Positions 17,074-25,363 of a DNA stretch of 64,000 nt are shown in pieces (the stretch's first letter is position 1; each line of letters starts with the position of its first letter). Made by a program: the position numbers and the translations under genes. The DNA is from Amycolatopsis granulosa (GTDB lineage Bacteria; Actinomycetota; Actinomycetes; Mycobacteriales; Pseudonocardiaceae). The notes beneath the pieces are model-generated. The model saw only the letters and a program-made list of their open reading frames with translations. It searched no databases and was not told the origin of the DNA. Location: the NCBI RefSeq assembly GCF_011758745.1, contig NZ_JAANOV010000001.1, positions 3,658,001-3,722,000 of the forward strand, given 5' to 3'.

Positions 17074-17705
17074 TGGACGCCCACAAGGACCCCGACATCG
17101 AGTCCTCGTGCCATGAGCTGCTGCTGCGGCTGGCCGGGCGCCTGCCCGACCGGCTGCTCTGGCGCTACCGGGACTGGCTGGGCGAGGGCGCGATGTCGAC
17201 CTTGGCTCGAACGTTGCCCCGCACGCTGCTCAAGCACAACATCGATCTCGACCAGCCGGAGTATCGCCTGCTGGTGGCGGGCCTCGTGCCGCACGGCGCG
17301 GACTGGCACCAGGTGAGTTCGACCCTGGGGGTGGACGAGCCCGGCGAGAACCGGTACACATTCTCCCCGAGTGCACCCGATCAGGTGAACTCGGTTGACT
17401 CGGTGTCCGCGCTGCTCCACGCCACCCTGCGGGGTCGGCCGGACGTCGGCGAGGTGCGGCAGAGCTGGCGTCAGCGTACGGGGGAGGACCCCAAGCGCGT
17501 GTTGCTGATCACGGCCCTGTCCGGACTGCCGAGGCTGACCGGGGAGCTGCAGCGGGTCCTGCGGGTGCTGGGGGACGAGGAACCCAGCGTCGAGGTGATG
17601 CCGCCGCGGTTCGAGCTGCCGGAGTACCACCAGGCCGCACTGGCGGGTTCCGAGCTCGTCTGCGTCGGCGCGGTGGACACCGGTCACCGGCTCGTCGCCG
17701 CGTAA
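17073..17705 (+). CDS. Unknown protein, paralogue A of adjacent pair
   Basis: 210-residue soluble protein of unknown function (start at ATG 17073, or GTG 17070 one codon earlier). It overlaps the ridA stop. It shares an ordered pattern with the next gene: an N-terminal LLLRLAGRLPDRLLWRYRDW helix region, a middle strand around RYTFSPS, then VSALLHATLRGRPDVGEVRQ and a hydrophobic RVLLITALSGLPR strand. No catalytic motif is recognised. The C-terminus (GSELVCVGAVDTGHRLVAA) also matches the equivalent part of the next gene. Confidence 0.7.
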   Translation: MDAHKDPDIESSCHELLLRLAGRLPDRLLWRYRDWLGEGAMSTLARTLPRTLLKHNIDLDQPEYRLLVAGLVPHGADWHQVSSTLGVDEPGENRYTFSPSAPDQVNSVDSVSALLHATLRGRPDVGEVRQSWRQRTGEDPKRVLLITALSGLPRLTGELQRVLRVLGDEEPSVEVMPPRFELPEYHQAALAGSELVCVGAVDTGHRLVAA

Positions 17706-17738
17706 CGGCACTCCTGCCGAGCTGGAGGGAGAAGCTAG

Positions 17739-18935
17739 ATGGTGGACGTCCATGACGGGATCGCGGGCGATGGGTTCGCGGTGCCGTTGCGGCTGCACAA
17801 CCTGTTGCTGGGGCTGGCAGGCCGCTTGGACGACAGCCTGCTGTCGGAGGCGCGCGAGCTCATCGCGCGAGCGCGCCTCGACGAGGCCGCCGAGCTGACG
17901 ACGGGTGCGTTGATCGCGGGACGGCTGCCGGTCCGCGAGGCCGAACGGCACGAGCTGGCCCTGGTGCTGGAGCTGACCCGGTCGGACGCGACGCTCGCCG
18001 ACCAGCTCACGGTGGACGAGCCGGAGGCCGAGACCGGCGTCGGGCACCGCTTCAGCGGGGAGGACCAGCCCGAGCAGGGTGTCGCCGACGCGCTCGACCG
18101 CACCCTCCAGGTGCTGCCGGACCTGCGCTCGGTGCACGCGGTGTGGCGCAACACCCCGGCCGGCAGCGTGCCGGGTCCGCTGCCGCAGCGCGTGGTGCTG
18201 GTCGAGATCGGGCCGGAGGGCAACCCGCCGGCCGCTGCCTACCGGATCGACGCCGCGCTGCGGCGCGCCGGGATCCGGTCGGCCGTCGAGGTGACCGGGC
18301 CGAACACCGACCGCTCCCGCTACCACGAGCAGGCCCTGACCGCGGCGACCGCGGTCTGGCTCTCGGGCGGGGCGGTCCCGCCGTCCGCGCCCACGCCACC
18401 GGCCCAGCGGCAGGGCGCCGGCCGGCACGTGGCGCACGCCTCGGCCACCGCCGGGGACGAGCCCGAGGAGCCCGAACCGCCGGCTCCCGACGAGACCACT
18501 CAGCCGGCCGACACCGGCGAGGTGAGCGAAGTCACCCCGCTCGACGAGCCGGAGACCACCGAGGCGGTCGCCCCGCCGGGCGGGCCGGGTCACGTGTTCA
18601 AGCCGCGCGAGCAGGGCCCGCCGCCCGCCCGCGTGGAGAACACCATGGACATGACGTCCGAGGAGGTCGCGCAACTGCGGGCGCAGCTGGCGGCGGAGGA
18701 CGGCGAGAAGCCGAGAACAGTGGTGTCGGCGACGATCGGCCCGGGTGAGGTGATCGAGATCCCGGAGCTCGACCTGAACGACCCGCAACTGTCCGAGCGC
18801 GACCGGCAGCTCCTGCGTGAGCTGCACGCCGAGCTCGCGGAGCGGGAGCGCGCCGAGTCCGCCAAGGTCCGGGCCAACGGGGCGAGCCGGTCCGAGGACG
18901 ACCCACGCTGGGTGGACGGCTTCTCCGGTTCCTGA
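17739..18935 (+). CDS. Unknown protein, paralogue B with acidic tail
   Basis: 398-residue protein. Residues 1-210 parallel the preceding gene (LLLGLAGRLDDSLLSEAREL, GHRFSGED, VLPDLRSVHAVWR, RVVLVEIGPEG). The second half is a long disordered Pro/Glu/Thr-rich region (about 215-290) followed by a charged helical tail (LRAQLAAEDGEK, LSERDRQLLRELHAELAERE), likely a coiled coil. GAGGGAGAA before the ATG gives a ribosome site. It may act as a scaffold or regulator; no function is assigned. Confidence 0.7.
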   Translation: MVDVHDGIAGDGFAVPLRLHNLLLGLAGRLDDSLLSEARELIARARLDEAAELTTGALIAGRLPVREAERHELALVLELTRSDATLADQLTVDEPEAETGVGHRFSGEDQPEQGVADALDRTLQVLPDLRSVHAVWRNTPAGSVPGPLPQRVVLVEIGPEGNPPAAAYRIDAALRRAGIRSAVEVTGPNTDRSRYHEQALTAATAVWLSGGAVPPSAPTPPAQRQGAGRHVAHASATAGDEPEEPEPPAPDETTQPADTGEVSEVTPLDEPETTEAVAPPGGPGHVFKPREQGPPPARVENTMDMTSEEVAQLRAQLAAEDGEKPRTVVSATIGPGEVIEIPELDLNDPQLSERDRQLLRELHAELAERERAESAKVRANGASRSEDDPRWVDGFSGS

Positions 18936-18956
18936 CGACCACGTAAGTTGCGGGGT

Positions 18957-19754
18957 GTGGTGCAACTTGATTTCCGGATCCCGGGGACGATGAACTTCTC
19001 CGTCGCGGAGCCGGCCGAACCGGCCGTGCCCCGCGACGCGGCGACAGTGCTGTTGCTGCGCGACGGTGACGACGGTCTCGAAGTCTTCCTCCAGCGGCGG
19101 GTAGCCGCGATGGCGTTCGCCGCCGGCATGACGGTCTTCCCCGGTGGCGGGGTGGACCAGCGCGACGCCGATGCGACGGTGGCGTGGGCCGGTCCGCCCG
19201 CGGCGGAGTGGGCGGGCTGGTTCAACGCAACCGAGCAGGTCGCGCGCGCCCTGGTGTGCGCCGCGGTGCGGGAGACGTTCGAGGAGTCCGGGGTGCTGCT
19301 CGCGGGCACGGCCGACGAGGTGGTCACCGACACCGCCCGGTACGCGGGCGCGCGGGAGGCGCTCGTCTCGCGTGAGCTGTCGCTGGCGGACTTCCTGGCC
19401 CGGGAAGGGCTCACCCTGCGCTCGGACCTGCTGCGTCCCTGGGCGCACTGGATCACGCCGGCACAGGAGAAGCGTCGCTACGACACCCGCTTCTTCGCCG
19501 CGATCCTGCCCGCGGGCCAGGAGGCCGACGGCAAGACCACCGAGGCCGAATCCTCCGGCTGGCAGCGACCGGCCGACGCCCTCGCCGACGCCGAGGCCGG
19601 CCGCAGCACGTTGATGCCGCCGACCTGGTACACGCTGACCGAGCTGGCCGCGTTCGACACCGCCGCGGCGGCGCTGGCCGCCGAGCGCACCGTCGAGGCG
19701 ATCATCCCCAAGCTCATCCGCGAGGGCGACGAGATCCGGGTGGTCGTGGAATGA
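18957..19754 (+). CDS. NUDIX hydrolase
   Basis: About 265-residue pyrophosphohydrolase with a split NUDIX box: FPGGGVDQRDADATVAWAG, an insertion of roughly 25 residues, then AAVRETFEESGVLL, which carries the REXXEE metal ligands. This arrangement is typical of NUDT19-like enzymes acting on CoA or acyl-CoA derivatives. The start is uncertain among GTG 18957, GTG 18960 and TTG 18948. The stop overlaps the next ATG (ATGA), coupling it to the MBL hydrolase. Confidence 0.8.
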   Translation: MVQLDFRIPGTMNFSVAEPAEPAVPRDAATVLLLRDGDDGLEVFLQRRVAAMAFAAGMTVFPGGGVDQRDADATVAWAGPPAAEWAGWFNATEQVARALVCAAVRETFEESGVLLAGTADEVVTDTARYAGAREALVSRELSLADFLAREGLTLRSDLLRPWAHWITPAQEKRRYDTRFFAAILPAGQEADGKTTEAESSGWQRPADALADAEAGRSTLMPPTWYTLTELAAFDTAAAALAAERTVEAIIPKLIREGDEIRVVVE

Positions 19755-20521
19755 GCCACCCCGCCTACGGCGTCCTCCGCGAGGTTTCGCCCACCGCGTC
19801 GGTCCTACTGGAGAACAACCCGTCCACGATGACGCTGGACGGCACCAACACCTGGGTCCTGCGGGCGCCCGGCGCCCGCGAGTGCGTGATCGTCGACCCG
19901 GGCTACCAGGATCTGGACCACCTGCCGCGGCTCGTCGAGCAGGGTCCGGTCGCGCTGATCCTGCTCACCCACCACCACCCGGACCACACCGAGGGCGCGC
20001 CGTGGCTGGCGGAGCGGGTTCAGGCGCCGGTGCGCGCGTTCGACGCCGCGCTGTGCCGGGACGCGGACCCGTTCGCCGACGGCGACGTGATCTCCGCGGC
20101 CGGGCTGGACATCGAGGTCCTGCACACGCCCGGCCACACCGCCGACTCGGTCTGCCTGCGGATCGGCGACCAGGTCCTGACCGGTGACACGATCCTCGGC
20201 CGCGGCACGACGGTGCTCACCGACCTCGGGTCGTACCTGGACTCGCTGCGTCGGCTGATCGAGCTGCCGCCCGGCCTGCTCGCGCTGCCCGGTCACGGCC
20301 CGGAGATGGCCGACCTGCGGGACGTCGCGCGGGAGTACCTGGACCACCGGGAGCAGCGGCTCGACCAGGTCCGCGCGGCGCTGGCGAAGCTGGGCCGGCA
20401 CGCCACCGCGCGTCAGGTGGTGGAGCTCGTCTACGCCGACGTGGACCGGGCGCTGTGGACCCCGGCCGAGCACAGCGTCCAGGCCCAGATGCAGTACCTG
20501 CGGTCCACCCAGAGCCGGTAG
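19751..20521 (+). CDS. MBL-fold metallohydrolase (Rv3677c-like)
   Basis: 256-residue metallo-beta-lactamase-fold hydrolase. LTHHHPDHTEGAPWLA supplies the HxHxDH di-zinc motif, LHTPGHTADS the next His, and LTGDTILGRG the bridging Asp. A C-terminal helical extension (LDQVRAALAKLGRHATARQV) is the LACTB2/winged-helix-like tail. LACTB2-type members can be RNases; the substrate here is unknown. It ends the DUF4177-RidA-NUDIX run. Confidence 0.85.
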   Translation: MSHPAYGVLREVSPTASVLLENNPSTMTLDGTNTWVLRAPGARECVIVDPGYQDLDHLPRLVEQGPVALILLTHHHPDHTEGAPWLAERVQAPVRAFDAALCRDADPFADGDVISAAGLDIEVLHTPGHTADSVCLRIGDQVLTGDTILGRGTTVLTDLGSYLDSLRRLIELPPGLLALPGHGPEMADLRDVAREYLDHREQRLDQVRAALAKLGRHATARQVVELVYADVDRALWTPAEHSVQAQMQYLRSTQSR

Positions 20522-20538
20522 AGCGTGGTGCCCGCGCG

Positions 20539-21756
20539 CTAACCGACGAGCGCCTGCTTCCGCGGCTCCTCGACGGTGCCGCGCAGCAGGTACACGACGG
20601 CGGCGAGGACCAGCGCCGCACCGGTCGCCGTGAGGAACGCGGCGGCCGGTCCGGAGTGCTCGACCAGGAACCCGCTCACCGACTGCCCGAAGGCCAGACC
20701 CAGCGTCACGGCCGTGAGGACCCAGCCGAACGCCTCGGCCGCCCTGCCCTGCGGCGCGACGATCTCGATCGCCGCCGAGTGGGTGGCCGACTGCGGCGTG
20801 ATCAGCGCGCCGGCCGCGAGCATCGCCACCGCGAGGCCCCACAGCGTGGACGGCCACGCCAGCAGTGCCACGAGCAGCCCGAACCCGGCCAGCAGCACCG
20901 GCAACCGCAACGGCATTTCCCGCGGCCACGGCCGCAGGCTGTAGGCCACGCCGAACGCGACCGAGCTGACCGACCACACCGACAGCAGCACCCCGCCGAG
21001 CGCCGGTTGACCGGCTTCGGTGGTTGCGGCCGGTACCGCGACCTCGACGAACCCGATCACCACACCGAACCCGAGCGCGGCCACCGCCAGCGTCCGCATG
21101 CCCGGGCTGCTCAGGGCGCCGAGCAGCGACCGGTGGGTGCGGCCCGCCGGGCCCCACGCGCGCACGGCCGGGCTCAGCGCGAACAGGACCGATCCGGCGA
21201 CCATGCACGCGCCGCCGGTGACCATCCCGGTGCCGGGCCACGGCGCGGCCACCAGCAGGCCGGCCAGACCAGGGCCGAGGATGAAGAAGACCTCCATGCT
21301 GATCGCTTCGTAGGCGTAGGCCGCGTTGCGCGCGTTCGCGTCGGGCACCAGGCGGCCCCACAACGCGCGTGACGCCGAACCGACCATCGGCTCGGTGATC
21401 CCGATGCCGAACGACAACAGGACGAGCACCGGCGTTGCCGCGTGGGCCTCGATCGCCAGCGCGAGCGTCACCAGGATCACCGCGAACATCGCCGCGGTGG
21501 CCAGCAGCGGGCGGGTGGGGCCGAACCGGTCGATCAGCCTGCCCTGCACCACCGACCCGACCGCGACCCCGACCAGCGAGCTGGCCGACACCAGCCCGGC
21601 CACGGCGAAGGAACCCAGCTCCTGCTGCGTGTAGAGCAGCGCGGACAGGCCGATCATCGCGATCGGCAGGCGCGCCAGGATCGACGCGACCATCGGACGG
21701 GTCGCGCCCGGTGTGGTCAGGGCAGCACGGTAGTCGGCGAGGGAGGTCTGGGACAC
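20539..21756 (-). CDS. MFS transporter
   Basis: 405-residue 12-helix major facilitator with VVQGRLIDRFGPTRPLL as the helix 2-3 loop signature. It is likely an exporter of the actinobacterial drug/metabolite type. It begins at the GTG at 21756 and has no Shine-Dalgarno sequence. A perfect dyad with a third half-site lies just upstream, which suggests a dedicated repressor encoded elsewhere. It is inserted between the MBL and crp genes that neighbour each other in mycobacteria. Confidence 0.8.
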   Translation of the reverse strand: MSQTSLADYRAALTTPGATRPMVASILARLPIAMIGLSALLYTQQELGSFAVAGLVSASSLVGVAVGSVVQGRLIDRFGPTRPLLATAAMFAVILVTLALAIEAHAATPVLVLLSFGIGITEPMVGSASRALWGRLVPDANARNAAYAYEAISMEVFFILGPGLAGLLVAAPWPGTGMVTGGACMVAGSVLFALSPAVRAWGPAGRTHRSLLGALSSPGMRTLAVAALGFGVVIGFVEVAVPAATTEAGQPALGGVLLSVWSVSSVAFGVAYSLRPWPREMPLRLPVLLAGFGLLVALLAWPSTLWGLAVAMLAAGALITPQSATHSAAIEIVAPQGRAAEAFGWVLTAVTLGLAFGQSVSGFLVEHSGPAAAFLTATGAALVLAAVVYLLRGTVEEPRKQALVG

Positions 21757-21795
21757 GCGTACCAGTATGCCCTGGACTGGTACGCGGGTACCAGT
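21757..21795 (-). promoter_or_regulatory. Operator upstream of the MFS gene
   Basis: A 20-bp dyad ACTGGTAC-CCGC-GTACCAGT (21776-21795, minus-strand reading) has perfect 8-bp arms. An additional ACTGGTAC half-site lies between it and the GTG start. The spacing suits a dimeric TetR/GntR-type repressor over the promoter. Confidence 0.6.
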
Positions 21796-22020
21796 TATTT
21801 ACGCCTCAGGTCTCGAAGTGATAACGGCTGCCGGTTTTTTCCGGGGCCCGCGCAACGAACCCGCATCGGGCGCGTCTGTGAGGGTGAACGGCCTTGAAGT
21901 TCGGGGTATCGGCCGTGGCAAGGTTGACAGAGGAATACAGCTGAATACAGCTCCCTCCGGCGATGGGTCGGGGCCGGAACCGGAGGGCGGGGAGCGCGGT
22001 CTGTCGGGGGATGGCCCGCG
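21796..22020 (+). ncRNA. Possible small RNA ending at the crp-proximal terminator
   Basis: No protein gene is credible in 21796-22107. On the + strand a TTGACA (21924-21929) is followed by two tandem copies of GAATACAGCT (21933-21952) that could supply a -10 (TACAGC). The transcript would run about 130 nt to the giant hairpin at 22021-22078. Only promoter-like and terminator-like signals support it. Confidence 0.3.
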
Positions 22021-22078
22021 CAAAAACAAAGGAACCGGTGCGCCACGTCGGGGGTGGCGCCCGGTTCCTTTGTTTTTG
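22021..22078. terminator. Very strong bidirectional terminator after crp
   Basis: Outer arms of 18 bp (22021-22038 / 22061-22078) pair perfectly and include CAAAAACAAAGGAACCGG. Inner arms GCGCCAC / GTGGCGC extend the stem around a 7-nt loop. Runs of A and T at both edges allow intrinsic termination on either strand; crp ends 30 nt away. Confidence 0.9.
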
Positions 22079-22107
22079 CTGTCAGTGCTTGTGCGGGAAC
22101 CTGCCGG

Positions 22108-22782
22108 CTAGCGGGCGCGGCGGGCGAGGCGCTCGGGGTCGAGGATCAGCACGCTCTTGCCTTCGAGCCGCAGCCAGCCGCGGTGCGCGAAGTCGGCCAG
22201 CGCCTTGTTCACGGTCTCCCGGGAGGCGCCGACGTACTGGGCGATCTCCTCCTGCGTCAGGTCGTGCGTGACCCGCAGGATGCCGGCCTCCTGGCTGCCG
22301 AACCGCTGCGCCAGTTGCAGCAGCGCGCGCGCCACCCGGCCCGGGACGTCCGTGAAGATCAGCTCGGCGACCATGTTGTTCGTCCGGCGCAGCCTGCGGG
22401 CGATCACCCGCAGCAGCTGCTCGGCGATCTCCGGCCGGTTCGCGATCCACTTGCGCAGCGACGGCCGGTCCATCGACACCGCCCGGACCTCGGTGACCGT
22501 GGTGGCGGTCGAGGTGCGCGGGCCGGGGTCGAAGATGGACAGCTCGCCGAACATGTCCGAGGGCCCGGCGATCCACAGCAGGTTCTCCCGGCCGTCCGCC
22601 GACTTCCGGCCGATCTTCACCTTGCCGGACAGGATGATGTACAGCTTGTCGCCGGGCTCACCCTCGGAGAAGATCACATGACCCCGCGGGAACTCCACGG
22701 TTTCCAGGGTCTGGGCGAGCGCCTCAGCCGCGGCCGGCTCCACCCCCTGGAAGATGCCCGCCCGGGCCAGGGTCTCGTCCAC
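22108..22782 (-). CDS. crp: cAMP receptor protein (Crp/GlxR)
   Basis: 224-residue global regulator, the same length as M. tuberculosis CRP and near-identical in key motifs. The cyclic-nucleotide domain shows [16 protein letters not shown] (phosphate-binding cassette), and the C-terminal helix-turn-helix is [20 protein letters not shown]. It binds TGTGA-N6-TCACA-type operators and controls carbon and respiratory genes. The GTG at 22782 is chosen because AGGAGG lies at 22789-22794 and the length matches the family; the frame's extension to 22842 is not needed. It lies downstream of the small membrane protein, as in mycobacteria. Confidence 0.95.
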   Translation of the reverse strand: MDETLARAGIFQGVEPAAAEALAQTLETVEFPRGHVIFSEGEPGDKLYIILSGKVKIGRKSADGRENLLWIAGPSDMFGELSIFDPGPRTSTATTVTEVRAVSMDRPSLRKWIANRPEIAEQLLRVIARRLRRTNNMVAELIFTDVPGRVARALLQLAQRFGSQEAGILRVTHDLTQEEIAQYVGASRETVNKALADFAHRGWLRLEGKSVLILDPERLARRAR

Positions 22783-22867
22783 CTCGTGCCTCCTCGTCGG
22801 TGGCGACCGTGTTCCCGCCATCCGGGGCGTGTCGCCGATCACTTGCGTGCAGTCTAGGCCGTCGGGA

Positions 22868-22932
22868 CGAGATCGCCGCTGGGCACGCCGAGGGCAGGCC
22901 GATCACCGCCCGGCCGGGCGAGGGCGATCTCG
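22868..22932. promoter_or_regulatory. Widely spaced inverted repeat upstream of crp
   Basis: CGAGATCGCC (22868-22877) and GGCGATCTCG (22923-22932) are exact reverse complements separated by 45 nt in the crp leader. Possible looping operator or RNA stem; the role is unknown. Confidence 0.4.
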
Positions 22933-22972
22933 CTCCGAACGGACAGCCTAAACCTCGCTGAATCGGTCGAGG

Positions 22973-23242
22973 TCAGCGGGTCTTGCGGGGGCGCAACCGG
23001 GCGGCCCGCCCGCCGAGGCGGCGCAGCCGGAACAGTTCCAGCGCACGGCCGATGCCGTGCCCGTACAGCGCCCTGACCTCGTTCGGACGGGCCTGCTCGA
23101 GGAACTCCTCGACCTCTTCCTCCTGGACCGCGACGTGGCGCAGCCGGGTCTCCACCCGTTCCATGGCCAGCGCGAAGAACATCATCACGAGTGGCACCGC
23201 TACTACGAACCAGACAGTCATCGGTTCTGAATCCTCGCTCAT
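22973..23242 (-). CDS. Small membrane protein (Rv3675-like)
   Basis: 89-residue protein with one N-terminal transmembrane helix (TVWFVVAVPLVMMFFALAM) and a charged cytoplasmic tail containing EEEVEEFLEQARP and a basic end (RPRKTR). Function unknown. It sits directly upstream of crp on the same strand and divergent from nth, as in mycobacteria. The start is ATG 23242 or the GTG one codon before it. Confidence 0.75.
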   Translation of the reverse strand: MSEDSEPMTVWFVVAVPLVMMFFALAMERVETRLRHVAVQEEEVEEFLEQARPNEVRALYGHGIGRALELFRLRRLGGRAARLRPRKTR

Positions 23243-23310
23243 CACGGCTCAGGGGTGGTGTCAGGGGTCCGGCGTGTCGGCCTCTTCCAACAGCGGCGCG
23301 GCGGCTTCCG

Positions 23311-23316
23311 TAGGCT
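23311..23316 (+). promoter_or_regulatory. -10 hexamer for leaderless nth mRNA
   Basis: TAGGCT ends 6 nt before the GTG at 23323, with no ribosome site. It drives the nth-thioredoxin-NUDIX-marP operon. Confidence 0.45.
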
Positions 23317-23322
23317 AGCGGC

Positions 23323-24081
23323 GTGCCGAACGCGTCTCGTGTGAACCCCCGGAAGGGTGAGGAGAGTCGCCTCGCACTCGTCCGACGTGCCCGCCGGATG
23401 CTGCGTTGCCTGGCCGAGGCGTATCCCGGCGCACACTGCGAGCTCGACTTCACCACTCCGCTGGAATTGCTGGTCGCGGTCGTGCTGTCGGCGCAGACCA
23501 CCGACGTGCGGGTGAACGAGGTCACCCCCGCCCTGTTCGCGCGCTATCGCACCGCCGCGGACTACGCGGGTGCGGACCGCACCGAGCTGGAGGAGCTGAT
23601 CCGGCCCACCGGCTTCTACCGGGCCAAGGCGAACTCGCTGATGGGGCTGGGGGCCGCGATCGTGGAGCGGTTCGGCGGCGAGGTCCCCGGACGGCTGGCG
23701 GACCTGGTCACGCTGCCCGGCGTGGGCCGCAAGACCGCGAACGTCGTGCTCGGCAACGCTTTCGACGTGCCCGGCATCACGGTGGACACGCACTTCGGCC
23801 GCCTGGTGCGCCGCTGGGGCTGGACCACCGAGGAGGACCCGGTCAAGGTCGAGCACGCGGTGGGTGAGCTCATCCCCCGCAAGGAGTGGACGATGCTCTC
23901 GCACCGGGTGATCTTCCACGGCCGCCGCATCTGCCACGCGCGGAAACCGGCGTGCGGCGCGTGCCCGCTCGCGCGGGACTGCCCCTCCTACGGCACCGGC
24001 CCGACCGGGTTCGAGGAGGCCGCGAAGCTGGTCAAGGGCCCCGAGCGGGACCACTTGCTCGCGCTGGTGACCGCGCGGTGA
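23323..24081 (+). CDS. nth: Endonuclease III
   Basis: 252-residue DNA glycosylase/AP lyase that removes oxidised pyrimidines in base-excision repair. [18 protein letters not shown] is the N-terminal helix motif, [14 protein letters not shown] the helix-hairpin-helix with catalytic Lys, and [13 protein letters not shown] carries the catalytic Asp. The [4Fe-4S] ligands follow the C-X6-C-X2-C-X5-C pattern in [17 protein letters not shown]. It is first in a four-gene operon; its stop overlaps the next start (GTGA at 24078). Confidence 0.95.
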   Translation: MPNASRVNPRKGEESRLALVRRARRMLRCLAEAYPGAHCELDFTTPLELLVAVVLSAQTTDVRVNEVTPALFARYRTAADYAGADRTELEELIRPTGFYRAKANSLMGLGAAIVERFGGEVPGRLADLVTLPGVGRKTANVVLGNAFDVPGITVDTHFGRLVRRWGWTTEEDPVKVEHAVGELIPRKEWTMLSHRVIFHGRRICHARKPACGACPLARDCPSYGTGPTGFEEAAKLVKGPERDHLLALVTAR

Positions 24082-24671
24082 CCACGGCGGCCAAATGGGC
24101 GCTCGCGGCGGGCGTGCTGGTGCTCGCGGTGATCGTGGCCGTGCTGCCGCGCGTCCGCACCGCGGACTCACCGGCCGCCGGCCCGGACCTCACCGCCGCC
24201 CGCGCGGCCGCGGCCCTGCCCGCCTGCCCGACCGGCACCGGCACGGTGCCGCAGCTCGCCGGGGTGACCACCGAATGTCTCGGCGACGGCGCGGCGGCCG
24301 ACCTCGGCAGCGCGCTGGCCGGCCAGGTGACCGTGGTCAACGTGTGGGCCACCTGGTGCCAGCCCTGCCGCACCGAGCTGCCCGTGCTCCAGCGGTACGC
24401 CGCCGAGCCGGGCGCGGCGCGGGTGCTCACGGTGCAGGTGCAGAGCAAGCCCGACGACGGCCTGAAATTGCTCACCGACCTCGGCGTCCGCTTGCCGACT
24501 GTGTTCGACGGCGACGGCGGCACCGGCCCGGTCCGCGAGGCGCTCAAGGTGCCGCCCGCGCTGCCCGCGTCCTACCTGGTCACCGCGGACGGACGGGTCC
24601 GCTTCATCGAGAGCCCACGCACGTTCACCGATCCTGAGCAGGTGCGTGAGGTCGTCCGGAGGCTGTCGTGA
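24078..24671 (+). CDS. Membrane-anchored thioredoxin-like protein (Rv3673c-like)
   Basis: 197-residue TlpA/ResA-type thiol-disulfide oxidoreductase. An uncleaved signal-anchor ([18 protein letters not shown]) puts the thioredoxin domain outside the membrane; [20 protein letters not shown] has the redox pair C94/C97. Two further cysteines (C50, C67) precede the domain. It probably keeps exported proteins or cytochrome assembly factors in the correct redox state. It is coupled to nth and to the NUDIX gene through GTGA overlaps. Confidence 0.9.
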   Translation: MTTAAKWALAAGVLVLAVIVAVLPRVRTADSPAAGPDLTAARAAAALPACPTGTGTVPQLAGVTTECLGDGAAADLGSALAGQVTVVNVWATWCQPCRTELPVLQRYAAEPGAARVLTVQVQSKPDDGLKLLTDLGVRLPTVFDGDGGTGPVREALKVPPALPASYLVTADGRVRFIESPRTFTDPEQVREVVRRLS

Positions 24672-25363
24672 AGGGACCGCTGGTCGATCCGGCGACGGTG
24701 CCGGACTGGTTGCGCCCGCTGGTCGAGGTCAGCGGGGAACTGGACTCGACCGCGTTCACCCGTTTCACCCCGCCCGAGGACGAGCTGACCCGGTCCGCTT
24801 CCGTGCTGATCCTGTTCGGCGCCAGCGAGCGCGGGCCGGACGTCCTGCTGCTGCGCCGCGCCGACACGCTCGGCTCGCACGCCGGGCAGGTGGCCTTCCC
24901 CGGCGGTGGCGCGGACCCCGGCGACGTCGACGCGGTCGCCACCGCGCTGCGCGAGGCCGAGGAGGAGACCGGCGTCGACCCGGCCGGGGTGCGGCCGGTC
25001 GCGGTGCTGCCCGAGCTGTTCATCCCGGTGTCCCGGTTCGCGGTGACTCCGGTGCTCGCCCACTGGCGCCGGCCGTCGCCGGTGCACGCCGTCGACCCGG
25101 CCGAGACCGCGGCGGTCGCGAGGGTGCCGCTCGCCGAACTGGCGGACCCGGCCAACCGGTTCCAGGTGCGGCGGCCCGGTACCGGTTACCGCGGACCGGC
25201 CTTCACGGTCGACGGGATGTTCGTGTGGGGGTTCACCGCCGGGCTGCTGACCGTGCTGCTGGAGCTGGGTGGGTGGGCACGCGAGTGGGATCGCGCGGAC
25301 GTGCGGGATCTTGACGTAGCGTTGCGTGATCATCTGCTGGCGACCGAACGGGAGACGCAGTGA
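24668..25363 (+). CDS. CoA-type NUDIX pyrophosphatase (Rv3672c-like)
   Basis: 231-residue NUDIX hydrolase of the NUDT7/YeaB (CoAse) group. VAFPGGGADPGDVDAVATAL and REAEEETGVDP form the NUDIX box, with the family's preceding LLLRRADTLGSHAGQ motif typical of CoA pyrophosphatases, which cleave CoA to phosphopantetheine and 3',5'-ADP. It starts at GTG 24668, overlapping the thioredoxin stop, and ends overlapping the marP ATG (ATGA at 25360). Confidence 0.88.
   Translation: MKGPLVDPATVPDWLRPLVEVSGELDSTAFTRFTPPEDELTRSASVLILFGASERGPDVLLLRRADTLGSHAGQVAFPGGGADPGDVDAVATALREAEEETGVDPAGVRPVAVLPELFIPVSRFAVTPVLAHWRRPSPVHAVDPAETAAVARVPLAELADPANRFQVRRPGTGYRGPAFTVDGMFVWGFTAGLLTVLLELGGWAREWDRADVRDLDVALRDHLLATERETQ

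Noticed and set aside
21767-22111. 114-codon + strand frame overlapping the crp terminator
   Set aside because: It runs through the perfect hairpin and lacks a ribosome site or domain.
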